The notes beneath the pieces were generated by a model. It did not search any database. It saw nothing but the letters and a program-made list of their open reading frames with translations, and was not told the DNA's origin. From assembly GCF_003573545.1 (NCBI RefSeq), contig NZ_QWET01000006.1:1-64000 (forward strand): 64,000 nucleotides of DNA, in the 5' to 3' direction. Position 1 is the stretch's first letter; every line of letters begins with the position of its first letter. The translations under genes were made by a program, and so were the position numbers. Positions 18,954-29,382 of this stretch are shown piece by piece. The DNA is from Mariniphaga sediminis (GTDB lineage Bacteria; Bacteroidota; Bacteroidia; Bacteroidales; Prolixibacteraceae).

Positions 18954-19961
18954 TTATAATGACTCCCTCAAAATTAAAGAAGTTGGAAGAACTCGCGCTA
19001 TTTTCTGTTTATTTTTTATAAAACCGGCTGCCAGGATTCCCATTTGTTCAAAGTTAGTGGAGATAACAGAAATTCCTCCTCCCACAATCTGTTTCATGGG
19101 AGTGTCGTTATAAGAAAGTACCCCTACATCTTTTCCGGGTTTAAAATCATTCTTTCGGCAAGTTTTAATCACCTCGACCAAATCAGCATCGCGAATGGTA
19201 AACCAAACCTGTCCTTTCCTGATTTCCGGAGATTGTGGTCGTTTGACTGTTTTAAAACGAATGTTATGTTTACGGCAAAAACGTTGGGTAGCCCAAACTG
19301 TTTCTGAAGGATGAGGGGTTTCTTTTTCGTCATAAACCAATACTAATTCATCATATTTTTTCAAGCGATGCCATCCTTTCTCCAAACAGCTTTCGACCGA
19401 CTCCCCGAAATTCTGGATAATATAACTTACTGTTTCTGATAAAGGAGCTCCCATGTCAAGGATGAGCAATTTTTTAGGATCTATTTCTTCCAATGCCGGG
19501 TCTATCCCATCATGGTCAATATTCATTACTACATATGAATTGTAGCGTCCCAAACTGTTACGTATGAGTTGCTGAAATACCTCACGGTTGTAATGATGAA
19601 AAAGTAAATCAACAGAATATGTCTGGGGCAGATTTTGTCTGAACGAATTGTATAACTGCTCCTTAAAAGCGCTAAAATCATCGAGCAGCATAAACACTTT
19701 GTACGATTCTCCAGCTACATAATACCCTTTGGCAAGAGTTGATTCAACAAGTCCATTCTTCTTCAGCGCACTGTATGCCTTGAACACCGTATCACGCGAA
19801 AAGCCGCTTTCTGCGCTCAACTGATTTACCGATGGCAGGGCATCTCCTTCCTTTAACTCACCATTTCCTACAGCTTCAGTTATGGAGTGGACCAACAGCT
19901 GCATTTTGGTCTGTCCTGTCTGTTCCAGTATCTTAAAGGGAAGGCCTGGCACCGAAAACAC
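18954..19961 (-). CDS. GntR-family regulator with periplasmic-binding-like sensor domain
   Basis: A 335-residue transcription regulator. The N-terminal winged helix is of the GntR type (EGDALPSVNQLSAESGFSRD then TVFKAYSALKKNGLVES). The remainder resembles a LacI/periplasmic-binding sugar sensor (VYDEKETPHPS, DVGVLSYNDTPMKQIVGGGI). This combination includes the Bacteroides fucose regulator FucR, and a fucose isomerase gene lies 1.6 kb upstream on the same strand, so L-fucose or a product may be the effector; that is inference. Its first 29 bases overlap the end of the preceding lipoprotein gene. Confidence 0.82.
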   Translation of the reverse strand: MFSVPGLPFKILEQTGQTKMQLLVHSITEAVGNGELKEGDALPSVNQLSAESGFSRDTVFKAYSALKKNGLVESTLAKGYYVAGESYKVFMLLDDFSAFKEQLYNSFRQNLPQTYSVDLLFHHYNREVFQQLIRNSLGRYNSYVVMNIDHDGIDPALEEIDPKKLLILDMGAPLSETVSYIIQNFGESVESCLEKGWHRLKKYDELVLVYDEKETPHPSETVWATQRFCRKHNIRFKTVKRPQSPEIRKGQVWFTIRDADLVEVIKTCRKNDFKPGKDVGVLSYNDTPMKQIVGGGISVISTNFEQMGILAAGFIKNKQKIARVLPTSLILRESL

Positions 19962-21222
19962 TTTTAATTTCGTTCAGCGGAACATTAAAAACCTGCCGGC
20001 ATACTGCATCCAACTCTTCTTCTTTTCCCTCAAAATGAAAAATGGACTGTTTGTATTCGGCACTTTCATTCGGATCAAGAGCCAATGCAGGCGAAGATGA
20101 CTCCAACTCATAATACGATCCCCATTGTTCGCCACTTTCCGATGGACCATCATTATACGCATTAATCACATCACCTTCATAAGGATTCTTCTGATGTTCT
20201 TCCCAGGACGAATTAACATAGTCTGCCTGATCATCAGGAATATCACATTTTACAAGGGTCAAAACGTTGTTTTCTGAATCGTAGCTTCCAAAAACCGGTT
20301 CAGCCCGCCGCGGTGGAATCCCTATTTTGCCACGTTGTTGCCCGTCTCCTTTAAAATAGATCATCCCGTCGTCTACCTCCAAACGGTCATCGGGAATTTT
20401 ACCAAAATAATCGTCTTTTACAATATAATCAGACTTTACATTGGCTTTGTATGGAAAAATCATGGTTAAAGAAGGGGAAGAAGGAAACATCCCAAGAAGC
20501 CACACAGAAAGCAAACCGGTTTCCTTTTTCCATGCTTCCTGTCCAATATTTTGAAGTTCATTAATTGATTCGTATCCTACTGTTTTTACATTTCCGGGGA
20601 GTGTAATACCGAGTTTTGTTTCAATCTGTCCTTTTCCCATTAATTCCACACGGCGGGTCAATTTAAAATCAAACTGAAAGTCACTGTAATTTTTCACCTG
20701 CATCGATTTCAAAAATACAGCAATCGAGTCAGTTGCAAGAAATACATCAAAGGGTTCGGTATCCAAACATGCCGGTGTATTCCAGTTCTCCAGTTTAAAA
20801 GAGCTTTTGGGTTCAAAAAACAGGGAAAACTGTCCGCCCTCCGGCCCTAACCAAAATCGCTCCTCACCACCTACAGGGTTAAATTGTTTCAGCACCTCGC
20901 CCGATTCAATCAGGTCATGGTTAATCCACCCGTAACTTTTTCCTCCCATTCCGTTGGATGTACTAGTCATTACCCTTCCCTGATATTTTAATGAAAGCAT
21001 CAGGCGCGAATCTCCGTTTTTCAGTTCAACCGGTTCGGCATATTTTTTTAAAAAACCTGCATCGTATCCGTATGTGCCCTTTTCATATTCTTTCATTAAA
21101 TCAACTTGCTCGGAATCCAGACTTATAACTTCCTGTCGGGGTATTTCTTCTTCCTGCTTCCATTTAAAATTTGTACAACCTGCCAGGAATATTAAAAAGA
21201 CTAAAATGGTCAAATTTCTCAT
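19933..21222 (-). CDS. Lipoprotein resembling DUF6786
   Basis: A 429-residue lipoprotein counted from the ATG at 21222, which places the lipobox (LIFLAGC) correctly; the frame is open 12 codons further upstream. The body contains YQGRVMTSTSNGMGGKSYGW and LGPEGGQFSLFFEP, which match what I recall of DUF6786 proteins, a beta-rich family seen next to sugar isomerases and regulators in Bacteroidota. No enzymatic motif is evident. Position between the fucose isomerase and the GntR regulator points to a sugar-linked role, for example binding or mutarotation. Confidence 0.55.
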   Translation of the reverse strand: MRNLTILVFLIFLAGCTNFKWKQEEEIPRQEVISLDSEQVDLMKEYEKGTYGYDAGFLKKYAEPVELKNGDSRLMLSLKYQGRVMTSTSNGMGGKSYGWINHDLIESGEVLKQFNPVGGEERFWLGPEGGQFSLFFEPKSSFKLENWNTPACLDTEPFDVFLATDSIAVFLKSMQVKNYSDFQFDFKLTRRVELMGKGQIETKLGITLPGNVKTVGYESINELQNIGQEAWKKETGLLSVWLLGMFPSSPSLTMIFPYKANVKSDYIVKDDYFGKIPDDRLEVDDGMIYFKGDGQQRGKIGIPPRRAEPVFGSYDSENNVLTLVKCDIPDDQADYVNSSWEEHQKNPYEGDVINAYNDGPSESGEQWGSYYELESSSPALALDPNESAEYKQSIFHFEGKEEELDAVCRQVFNVPLNEIKSVFGARPSL

Positions 21223-21442
21223 AACAATTACAATCAAAACATATATGGTTGGCCGCAAAGATAGAAATAAAGTAATAACAAAACGGTTCCTATTTCCGGC
21301 CTGCAGAGTTTAGTATTCAAAGTTTAATGTTTATTATATATAAAACTCCCTTTCCAACATTTCTATTTCCACATCACCCTTTTCAATCCATGAAAAAGAC
21401 TTTGAATAGAACTATTCTGCCAGTTAGTTATGAGATATAATG

Positions 21443-21466
21443 AAAAACGTCATCTAATTCATGACG
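21443..21466 (-). terminator. Second terminator-like hairpin after the fucose isomerase gene
   Basis: On the minus strand CGTCAT and ATGACG (21448..21466) form a short hairpin directly followed by five T. It lies about 20 bases beyond the stronger hairpin at 21486..21521 and could act as a back-up terminator. Confidence 0.45.
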
Positions 21467-21476
21467 CAAAACAGAA

Positions 21477-21521
21477 CAAAAAGTACCCCGAAAAGCTGAA
21501 ATAATTCAGATCTTTTCGGGG
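21477..21521 (-). terminator. Terminator-like hairpin after the fucose isomerase gene
   Basis: A strong 10-bp stem (CCCCGAAAAG/CTTTTCGGGG) with an inner 5-bp stem (CTGAA/TTCAG) lies 30 bases past the stop of the isomerase gene. On the minus strand it is followed by TACTTTTTG, so it fits a rho-independent terminator separating this gene from the downstream lipoprotein and regulator. Confidence 0.65.
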
Positions 21522-21550
21522 CAAATTTATATAGAGGTATTGTAATCTGG

Positions 21551-23332
21551 TTATTTATAAAGCGGACCAAATTGCTGGCACGCACGGTAATCAGCACTTT
21601 CCTTTTCTTCGCCGAATGCATTCCATGCACTGGGTCTGAAAACCTGCTCTTCATCCACATTATGCATACAAACAGGGATGCGAAGAATGGATGCGAGCGT
21701 GATCAGATCGGCTCCAATATGTCCGTAACTAATGGCCCCGTGATTGGCACCCCAATTGGCCATTACCGAATACACGTCTTTGAAAGCTCCTTTACCGGTA
21801 ACACGCGGCACAAACCAGGTTGTAGGCCAGGTAGGATTAGTCCGATTATCCAAAATTTCATGAACATCATTATCCAGTTCTACTGTATACCCTTCTGCAA
21901 TTTGAAGTACAGGCCCCAGTCCTTTAACCAGGTTTACACGCGACATGGTTACCGGCATTTGCCCGGCAGTTTTGAACTGGCTGGAATAGCCACCTCCCCT
22001 GAAATACTCCCGATCAGCAGGACAGAAACGCGTATTTTCAAGGCAGCTTTTTACCTCTTCTTCGGTAATATCCCAAAATGGCTTCATCACCGGATTGCCT
22101 TCGCCGTCGTGTTGACGGGCTGTTGCGTCAAGCGTTGTTGATCCGGAATTAATCAAATGAATAATACCATCTTTTGCCACCCCGGTAAGCTCTTTTCCGG
22201 TAACCCGTTTTACAGCATCCGGGCTCCAGTAGGTGCGTACATCTGAGAAAATTTGTGCCGTGTTGGTCAGCAGGTGTCCAAACAACATAGGAACTGCATT
22301 GAGGCTGTCGTTTTCTGTAGCAAATACAAAGGCTTCACGAATGCCATTCCAGTCGAAAGAAGTATTCATTATCACTTCCGGGAAATCGCCGTTAGGATAA
22401 TAGTCGGTCCACTGGCGTTGTCCCTGGAATCCTCCGGCAATTGCATTTCGCCCCAACGATTCTTCACCAAAACCAGCGTCTTTCAGGTTGGGGTTTCCAA
22501 TCATCAGATCCCGGAAAATGAGGGTCATTTTTACCACAATCTCCCATTCCCAATCTTTACGTTCACGATCAACCTGAACTTCGGGTTTATTGTAGTCATC
22601 GCCTTCAATACAATTTTCTTTTGTCCATGCCAATGCCTTTTCGTACTCATCTTTGTCATAAATTCCCTCGTCAATCCGGCGTTTCACTTCGGTCATATCC
22701 ACAAATTCAGTACGCATTCCAAGGTATTCCTGGAAAAATTCAGGATTTACCATCGACCCTGCGATCCCCATGGAAGTATATCCCAGGGAAAGGTATGATT
22801 TTCCTTTCATTTGCGCGACGGCCAGGGCAGCTTTCACAAAACGGAGAATTTTTTCTTTTACATCTTCGGGGATGGTTTCATCACCGGCATCCTGCACATC
22901 ATGGCCATAAATACCAAACGCCGGTAACCCTTTCTGCGTATATCCGGCCAATGCTGCCGCCAGATAAACAGCTCCCGGACGCTCTGTGCCATTAAAGCCC
23001 CAAACCGCTTTCGGTATCCAGGGATTTGCATCCATCACTTCAGTTCCGTAACACCAGCAGGGCGTAACAGTCAGCGACACTTCTACCCCTTCGCGTTCAA
23101 ACTGGTCGGCACACATAGCAGCCTCGGCCACTCCGCCAATCGTTGTATTCGAAATCACACATTCCACTTCTTCACCTCCCGGAAACCGAAGGTTCTCCTG
23201 AATAAGCAAAGCCGCTGCTTTGGCCATATTCATCGTTTGTTGTTCCAATGATTCACGAACACCCCGTTCGCGACCGTCGATTACCGGACGGATTCCTACC
23301 TTAGGTAACCTCCCTATTAATCTGCTTGCCAT
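21551..23332 (-). CDS. fucI: L-fucose isomerase
   Basis: A 593-residue cytoplasmic enzyme, the normal length for FucI, that converts L-fucose to L-fuculose (and D-arabinose to D-ribulose) with Mn2+. The N-terminal signature [20 protein letters not shown] and the active-site region [28 protein letters not shown] and [15 protein letters not shown] line up with the E. coli enzyme from memory, including the metal-binding Glu and Asp. ATG at 23332. Neither a fuculokinase nor an aldolase gene is next to it. Released fucose from the glycan degraded by the nearby locus is the likely substrate source. Confidence 0.95.
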   Translation of the reverse strand: MASRLIGRLPKVGIRPVIDGRERGVRESLEQQTMNMAKAAALLIQENLRFPGGEEVECVISNTTIGGVAEAAMCADQFEREGVEVSLTVTPCWCYGTEVMDANPWIPKAVWGFNGTERPGAVYLAAALAGYTQKGLPAFGIYGHDVQDAGDETIPEDVKEKILRFVKAALAVAQMKGKSYLSLGYTSMGIAGSMVNPEFFQEYLGMRTEFVDMTEVKRRIDEGIYDKDEYEKALAWTKENCIEGDDYNKPEVQVDRERKDWEWEIVVKMTLIFRDLMIGNPNLKDAGFGEESLGRNAIAGGFQGQRQWTDYYPNGDFPEVIMNTSFDWNGIREAFVFATENDSLNAVPMLFGHLLTNTAQIFSDVRTYWSPDAVKRVTGKELTGVAKDGIIHLINSGSTTLDATARQHDGEGNPVMKPFWDITEEEVKSCLENTRFCPADREYFRGGGYSSQFKTAGQMPVTMSRVNLVKGLGPVLQIAEGYTVELDNDVHEILDNRTNPTWPTTWFVPRVTGKGAFKDVYSVMANWGANHGAISYGHIGADLITLASILRIPVCMHNVDEEQVFRPSAWNAFGEEKESADYRACQQFGPLYK

Positions 23333-23885
23333 TTTATTATTTTTTGAAAATTTATGATTCTTTCAATACATACAAACTCATCAGTATATTAAAGAAACAG
23401 TAACACAATGATTATCAGAAAAGTCTTGTAACATGCACCTACCAGGGAATACCTGAAACGTGTACCTCTCATTAAACTGTGCTGAACTGTGCTGCAATAT
23501 ATAAAATTCTTTTTAGAATTCTTACAAATATTTTAGGCTGTACTCTTCATAAATTTTCCAGTACAGGAACAAAATGTAACCTAAACTCCTGCTTCTCAAA
23601 ACAGCTGCACGAAAATAATAGGGAGACGGATTGCCTACCCCGATTTTGATACAAAAAATGAAACTTTTGACTTTTTGAAGCCCAATCGTTTTGACTTGAA
23701 AAAATACTCCATTAAATATTTCCAATCAGAATATTTCAGAAATTCAATTGAAACATTAAAACAGAAGAAACTGACTCCACTGATACACCAGCCGCTTATT
23801 TAAATATCCCCGCCTGAATTATGTTGCATTGTAGGTGTTTAATTCTTTTGACGAATGTCATAACGTGTAAATTTCACATCAGGCT
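23333..23885. other. 553-base region without a convincing gene
   Basis: This AT-rich region holds the promoter zone of fucI on its left. An exact tandem 10-base repeat (AACTGTGCTG twice, 23475..23494) and two similar words (acatgcaccta and acgtgtacctc, 23431..23468) lie 100-160 bases upstream of fucI and could be regulator sites. A 67-codon frame at 23522..23725 (minus) has no recognisable features and is not called as a gene. Nothing else stands out. Confidence 0.4.
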
Positions 23886-26132
23886 CTAGAATTCAACCAT
23901 TAAAGAGCTCCAGAAAGAACGGCCATACGAGTCAATTCCCGACCCATGAGTCCGGTATGCCTGGTTAAAAATATTTTGCAACCCTCCGTTAACCGAAAAT
24001 TTTTTCCATAAATACCCTGCTTTTAAATTTAGAACTTTCCACCCAGGCGTTCCCTCTTTAGGAATGCGGTGGTCGTCAATATCGCCACCTGACAGCCTGT
24101 CTTGTTTTGCTGCAAATAGGAATTCCATTTCTCCAAAAATTGCTGATTTGTGATATTGAAGTGCCAATTTCCCGTTTAATGGAGGAATACGTCGCATGGG
24201 GGTATCGTCTTCAAGGTTTTTGCCGTAAAGCCATGTCAGGTTGTTAACAAATGAAAACTGCCTGTTGAGCTTAAAACCCGATTCAAATTCTATTCCTGAG
24301 ATGTTCGACCGGGCTATATTTTCTTTTTTATAAACACGATCTCCATCAATGTATTCACTGCCCATGTAAGTCGCTTCAACTCTTTCAATCTGGTCTTTCA
24401 ACCGGGTGCTAAATGCGTTCACTGCCATCGAAAAGCGCTCAGATGATTTTTTGTATCCGCCCTCTATGGTAAAGGCTTTTTCAGGAGAAAGGTCGATTGA
24501 AGGAATTTCAATTCCATAATCGAATAAACCAAAAGAGCTAATGTCATTGATATTCGGGGCCCGAAATGCGGAATGAGTCGAAAGAATGAATTGCTGCTCA
24601 GGTGAAGTGAAGTATTGTAGTGAAATGTTTCCTACCAACGAGTTGGGTTTAATTATCACTTTTCCAAATTCATCGTCTGTCGAATGAATGCGAAAGGTGT
24701 TAAAGCGTCCGCCAAAATTTACGTGGAATTTCTTCAGCTTCAGGGTATGCTGAGTGAAAGCGGCAAAACTTAGCATCGATGAGTTGTCCGGATAAAGTCC
24801 ACGGCAGGTATTTTTTTCTCCGGTTTGAGTATTTGTTTCGGTTTTCCCCGATTCCACATTGTCGGAATAAAATTCGGCTCCGCTGACAGCTTCCCATATT
24901 CTGCTGAATGCAGAATAGCTTTCCAGTGAGAGCCCGTTGGTTTTAACCACATCGTTTTCCATCGTAAACGTAGCTGAATTTTCTTTTTGCTTTTTTCGGG
25001 TTTCATCGGAATATTGGTTCGAAACCGTAAGCTTCATTTTTTTGAGCCATGGGTTCTCGCTGAAATGCTCTATTTTGGCATAAGCCAGACGATGAATTTG
25101 GGGATCGAATGAGTATAACAGATAGCCACGCTGGGCGACTTGATCGTAACGGCCTACATCATTTTGAATGAGGTATTGGTAAGCTGATGTAATTTGCCAG
25201 TTGCTGTGAAAACGCATTTTTGCTTTCAGGGTTACGCCGGTTTCGTCGTAGCCCGAAGGACGTTCGTAACCAAGATCTCCTCCGGCAAAAATATCGCCGA
25301 AGTTTTTATAATTTACATTTCCCGAAACCGCAATATTTTTCGATTCGAATGATAATTCACCCAGGCCGGATTCTTCCATTCCTTTGTTCATGTATTTCAC
25401 TTTGCCCCGGCCTCCCAGCCTCGGTTTCCCAGGGGCATATTCCGGAGAACGCGTAAGTACATTTATCACCCCGCCCAATGCATCGCTTCCATATAGTACT
25501 GAACCTTTGCCACGGATTACTTCCACATGATCAACCGAAAAAATATCGATGGTGTTGAAATACTGGTTTGGCCCATAACGAAAGGTCGCGTTGTTCAGTC
25601 TGATCCCGTCAATTAGCAATAGTGTTTGGTTGCCGGTAAGCCCCCGAACAAAAGGTGAACCTCCGCCATGATTAGTTTTTTGCATCCATACTCCTGTGAC
25701 ACCTGACAACGCATCTGCCATCGAACGGGGTGCATTGATTTTTAATTCCTGCGGGGTAATAACAGAAACAGCATCGGGAGTTTGGAAGGAAAGCAGCTCA
25801 TTTCTGGAAGCTGTTACCACAATGCTTTTGTTTAGTTGAACTGAAACCGGTCGGAGCCGGATTTTTTGGTTTTTGCAGGAGGTTACTTCCTTTTCCTGTG
25901 TTTCAAAGCCCAAGCATGAAATTCGAAGAGAAATTTTTCCCGTGTCTAAAACATCTATAGAGAAAAACCCGCTATCGTTAGAAACGGTTCCCATCGTTGA
26001 ATTTTTAACTGAAATATTTGCATGAGACACCGGTTCTTGAGTGTCACCATTTAATATAATTCCTTCGATGGATTGTGAAAAAAGCTGCATTGTTAACAAT
26101 GCAGCTAACAGCATAATCACAATTCCCTTCAT
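23886..26132 (-). CDS. TonB-dependent outer-membrane receptor
   Basis: A 748-residue TonB-dependent receptor. Signal peptide MKGIVIMLLAALLTMQLFSQ, carboxypeptidase-like regulatory domain (residues about 22-95), plug domain (QKTNHGGGSPFVRGL then NQTLLLIDGIRLNNATF; GSVLYGSDALGGVINVLTRS), 22-strand barrel ending in SFWSSLMVEF. It starts 8 bases after the end of the propeller-phosphoesterase gene, so both are probably one transcript. It is of the BtuB/FepA-like class, not SusC. Substrate unknown; a phosphorylated compound is a guess from the partner gene. Confidence 0.88.
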   Translation of the reverse strand: MKGIVIMLLAALLTMQLFSQSIEGIILNGDTQEPVSHANISVKNSTMGTVSNDSGFFSIDVLDTGKISLRISCLGFETQEKEVTSCKNQKIRLRPVSVQLNKSIVVTASRNELLSFQTPDAVSVITPQELKINAPRSMADALSGVTGVWMQKTNHGGGSPFVRGLTGNQTLLLIDGIRLNNATFRYGPNQYFNTIDIFSVDHVEVIRGKGSVLYGSDALGGVINVLTRSPEYAPGKPRLGGRGKVKYMNKGMEESGLGELSFESKNIAVSGNVNYKNFGDIFAGGDLGYERPSGYDETGVTLKAKMRFHSNWQITSAYQYLIQNDVGRYDQVAQRGYLLYSFDPQIHRLAYAKIEHFSENPWLKKMKLTVSNQYSDETRKKQKENSATFTMENDVVKTNGLSLESYSAFSRIWEAVSGAEFYSDNVESGKTETNTQTGEKNTCRGLYPDNSSMLSFAAFTQHTLKLKKFHVNFGGRFNTFRIHSTDDEFGKVIIKPNSLVGNISLQYFTSPEQQFILSTHSAFRAPNINDISSFGLFDYGIEIPSIDLSPEKAFTIEGGYKKSSERFSMAVNAFSTRLKDQIERVEATYMGSEYIDGDRVYKKENIARSNISGIEFESGFKLNRQFSFVNNLTWLYGKNLEDDTPMRRIPPLNGKLALQYHKSAIFGEMEFLFAAKQDRLSGGDIDDHRIPKEGTPGWKVLNLKAGYLWKKFSVNGGLQNIFNQAYRTHGSGIDSYGRSFWSSLMVEF

Positions 26133-26140
26133 ATTTTTTG

Positions 26141-28939
26141 TTAATTTTCTTTTTCTCTGTTTTTTAACCGATATTCCTCTCTTTCTTTGCTCTCCCTGAT
26201 CATATCTTCTTTATTATCCATTTGTGGTGATTCCTCCAGTGCTTTCCAGTCAAAGTTTTCATCAAACGGATCAAGGGCTTTTTGTGGGTCGAATATCCGT
26301 GAATCAACAGGAATGGCGCTGTAAGGTGTAAAATCAGGTTTGTCATTAAAGAAGTCATGCAGGTCATTGGCTCCTGCGTCATATTGGTTGAGATACGGCA
26401 TTTCAAGAATATTCCAGAAGGTTTTAAAAATACTTCCAAAACTGTAATGTACATGGCTCACATAGTTTTTCTTTACCCAGGGAGAAATGACCATCAGAAC
26501 ACTGCGGTGTGCATCTACGTGATCCACTCCGTTTTGTGCATCGTCTTCCGTAATAACAATCATCATATTTTTCCAGTATGGTGTGTGCGACAAAAATTCA
26601 ACTATGCGTCCTACTGCCAGATCATTGTCGGCCATGTAACTTTCCCGGAACGGATACCCGGCTTCAGGCCGGTCACTTGCCCCATGGTCATTTGGAATAA
26701 TAACTGTTAAGAGTGCCGGCATGGTATCTTGTCCGTTTATCCATTTTTCGTTGAATTCTCTTTTGAACATATCTATCCTAAATTGATCAGGAATAGCGGT
26801 ATTGTATGTAGGATACTGCTTTGAGGTGTACTCCCAAACGGGTTGGGGTAGCGGAAAATTAATATAATGTTTTACCCCTTGGTATTTGTAAGTTGCATCG
26901 TAAACTGCTGGTTCGAACATGATACTGAAACCAAAATTAAAAAAGTCAATTTCATTACGTTCAAGATGATCCCACATAGAGCCTGCCTCGTTGTAATCTT
27001 CCGGATAAATGGCGCCGGCAGCACCATTCATTCCATATACCCCGGGGGCTTTCGAGTTGAATCTGAATCTGCGGTTTCCGCCGTAGCTCGCGGCCGTACT
27101 GGTTTCGCACCATTCGTTAGGATATGTATTTACCAGCCAGCGGTGCCCGTCGGCCGAAACATCCGCGTCCACATAAAAGTTGTCGGAAATCGCAAAGTCG
27201 CGGGCAAGCTTCAGGTGATTCACCATCACATCGACATTTTCTACCGATGCCGTATTGCTTTGGTTGTGAAACGATGCCCCTTTCCCGTACCTTGCCAGTA
27301 CTGCCTCTCCTTCAGCATTTTCTATTTGCCCGAAGATTTCATCGTAAGTTCGGTTTTCTTTCGAGATGAAAACAATATGTTTTATCGGGCTCTTTTTTTC
27401 GCCAGGATAAAGCGGTATAGGATTGTTTTTTCGTTCTGCAAATTTTTCAGAAGAAGCTTTTTCAAAATGAAAATTGTTTGAAATGACCTGAGTTGTATAG
27501 GCTTTTAATTCTTTCTCCGACGGAATATCGAGCACTTCTACCGTTCCTTTCATCAGTGCACCAATATAACTTCCTTCCGGTCCGCGTTGGAATGTAGAGC
27601 CTCCATTGGGGCCACTGCCAAAACCTTTGGCATTTGAAACAATTAGTTTCTTTCCGTCGTTACTCACTTGCAGTTTTGCAGGAAACCATCCGGTGGGAAT
27701 GTATCCCAGTACTTGCAGTTTTATGGCATCAATAACAGCAACTGCATTTATCCCTGAGCAGGCTACAAACAATTGTTGATTGTCGGGAGAAAGTGCCATT
27801 CCAAAAGGAATAACCCCGCGGAACTGCTTCACCCGGCTGTCGGGTTTCAGAAAAATAGTGTTTACTACTGTATCCTTTTCGATGGAAATTACTGAAATAT
27901 TATCGTTGGTGCCATTACTTACAAACACGTAATCACCGGTCGCCACCAGCGAATTGGGGCTGGCTCCCCCAACAGCAGGGATGCCTTCCACCATCGCCCC
28001 CACCAGATGACCGGTTTTGGTTTTGGCAATCACTTCGGGATGCTCCGGATTTTTTAGGCTTACTGTAAATACCGAAAAGGCTTCCGGAGAATTCATTTCT
28101 CCCAGTCCCGGAATGTCTAAACTGTCGTTGTGTATGCCTTCCACCATTTCGTCACTTCCGTATGCAAACGCAGGATATTTCAACGCTTTCTCCACGACAT
28201 TCCCGGAAGTAATGCCTTTTATCATGCTGTACTGAAACATGCCTACATTGGCAACATATACCTTTTTTTCATCGGGAGAGAGACAAATACCAAACGGGTA
28301 GCGACCTACCGGCACATTGTGTTCCAATTTCCCGGTTTCGGTGTCCGAAATCACCATCCTAAATCCAATCTGATCGACAGCATACAATTTTTTACCGTCT
28401 TTCGAAAGCACCAGATCTCCAATATAGCCATGAGAGTAATCCACACTATCGGAAACAAAAGAGCAATCAATGAATCCCTTTCTTTCTCCGGTTTGAATAT
28501 CGAAAATATAAACTTTGTTTTCCTGTCCTCCCGCTACGTAAACAACACTATTGTCTTTTGAAACAGCAAGCCCCATAAATACTGATGCCAACACACCGCG
28601 ATCGGTAGCCGGGCCCGGAGGAATTTGCTGCACTTCCGGATTTTCTGACAATATATTCCGGATAATGGTAATCGACAGGGGACTAGTGCCTGAATTGGCT
28701 GTAACCACTGTGCTCCCGTCGGGGCTGAGTGTTAGCCCGTAAGGATGGGGAGCTACTACAATGCTTTTGCCAGCGGGCGTTACCAACCTTCCGTTGGGAA
28801 TTACTGTAGTTCCGGTTTTGTCGATACGGGTAAACCGTTCTCCGGCTGGTGCAGAGATGACCCAGGGATCAATTTCAGGCTTTGTGGTACACGATGCCAG
28901 AAAAAGAAGAACAACAAGGTAAAGAAATGTATTTTTCAT
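26141..28939 (-). CDS. YVTN-propeller fused to phosphoesterase (AcpA/PLC-like), lipoprotein
   Basis: A 932-residue lipoprotein (lipobox FLASC). Residues about 30-470 form a YncE-like beta-propeller (repeats such as GLTLSPDGSTVVTANSG, FGMALSPDNQQLFVACSG). From about 515 the phosphoesterase domain of the PF04185 family begins (IKHIVFISKENRTYDEIFGQ), with SDNFYVDADVSADGHRW and VIITEDDAQNGVDHVDAH as metal-site stretches. Family members include acid phosphatases and phospholipase C. Coupled with the TonB receptor 8 bases downstream, it may release a phosphorylated or lipid-derived compound that the receptor imports (inference). Confidence 0.82.
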   Translation of the reverse strand: MKNTFLYLVVLLFLASCTTKPEIDPWVISAPAGERFTRIDKTGTTVIPNGRLVTPAGKSIVVAPHPYGLTLSPDGSTVVTANSGTSPLSITIIRNILSENPEVQQIPPGPATDRGVLASVFMGLAVSKDNSVVYVAGGQENKVYIFDIQTGERKGFIDCSFVSDSVDYSHGYIGDLVLSKDGKKLYAVDQIGFRMVISDTETGKLEHNVPVGRYPFGICLSPDEKKVYVANVGMFQYSMIKGITSGNVVEKALKYPAFAYGSDEMVEGIHNDSLDIPGLGEMNSPEAFSVFTVSLKNPEHPEVIAKTKTGHLVGAMVEGIPAVGGASPNSLVATGDYVFVSNGTNDNISVISIEKDTVVNTIFLKPDSRVKQFRGVIPFGMALSPDNQQLFVACSGINAVAVIDAIKLQVLGYIPTGWFPAKLQVSNDGKKLIVSNAKGFGSGPNGGSTFQRGPEGSYIGALMKGTVEVLDIPSEKELKAYTTQVISNNFHFEKASSEKFAERKNNPIPLYPGEKKSPIKHIVFISKENRTYDEIFGQIENAEGEAVLARYGKGASFHNQSNTASVENVDVMVNHLKLARDFAISDNFYVDADVSADGHRWLVNTYPNEWCETSTAASYGGNRRFRFNSKAPGVYGMNGAAGAIYPEDYNEAGSMWDHLERNEIDFFNFGFSIMFEPAVYDATYKYQGVKHYINFPLPQPVWEYTSKQYPTYNTAIPDQFRIDMFKREFNEKWINGQDTMPALLTVIIPNDHGASDRPEAGYPFRESYMADNDLAVGRIVEFLSHTPYWKNMMIVITEDDAQNGVDHVDAHRSVLMVISPWVKKNYVSHVHYSFGSIFKTFWNILEMPYLNQYDAGANDLHDFFNDKPDFTPYSAIPVDSRIFDPQKALDPFDENFDWKALEESPQMDNKEDMIRESKEREEYRLKNREKEN

Positions 28940-29175
28940 AAAGCTAAATTGTTTGTTTAAAATGATGATGTTATTTCCCCTTTTTGCCAGGGTAATACAA
29001 TTAAAAAGTAGAAGAATTCTTGTGGAAAATTAGTTTTCATTGATTTGATTTTTCAAATATAGTAACTTGCGGCTATTATCCTTTTCTATTGTATTTAAAA
29101 TAAGGTTTCTGGTTCCATGCAGAATTAGTTAAATGAAGTTGAATAAATATCTGTAATAAAATAATTATAAATATT
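28940..29175. other. AT-rich leader of the phosphoesterase operon
   Basis: About 235 bases of AT-rich sequence upstream of the phosphoesterase start. No gene, hairpin or clear promoter consensus could be assigned by eye. Together with the decayed transposase end to its right it makes up a 554-base gap between functional genes. Confidence 0.4.
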
Positions 29176-29382
29176 CTATACTTTCCAACGAGTAGAATTC
29201 GTTTCAAAACGTACTAATATAGTCTTGAATGCATCACCCCATGCGCTGGTTCTTTCAACAATAAATCTACATTTGTAGAATAATTCAGCAAATAAATAGT
29301 CGCTTGTTATTCCTTTTCTCCGGTTCTGGTTATAAGAACAGGGTTTTCGAATCATTGACACAACTTCAAAAACGGCTCAGCG
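29176..29382 (-). pseudogene. C-terminal remnant of an IS5-type transposase
   Basis: The minus-strand frame reads AVFEVVSMIRKPCSYNQNRR, then a stretch with ELFYKCRFIVERTSAWGDAF and ILVRFETNSTRW. The word RFIVERT-AW-D-FKT-LVRFET is the characteristic end of IS5-family DDE transposases, which includes the catalytic Glu. Only about 65 residues remain; the front of the gene and the inverted repeats were not found. On the opposite strand a frame ending at 29477 (HPGTVKSITHDEKYLSTF) stays open for about 60 codons and may be the stub of another disrupted gene, which I do not recognise. Confidence 0.6.

Noticed and set aside
22253-22798. 181-codon plus-strand frame inside fucI
   Set aside because: Shadow frame of a well-supported gene on the other strand.
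23522-23725. 67-codon minus-strand frame between fucI and the TonB receptor
   Set aside because: No recognisable domain, signal or clear context; composition like intergenic DNA. A gene cannot be supported.
26867-27481. 204-codon plus-strand frame inside the phosphoesterase gene
   Set aside because: Opposite-strand shadow with no domain or signal.
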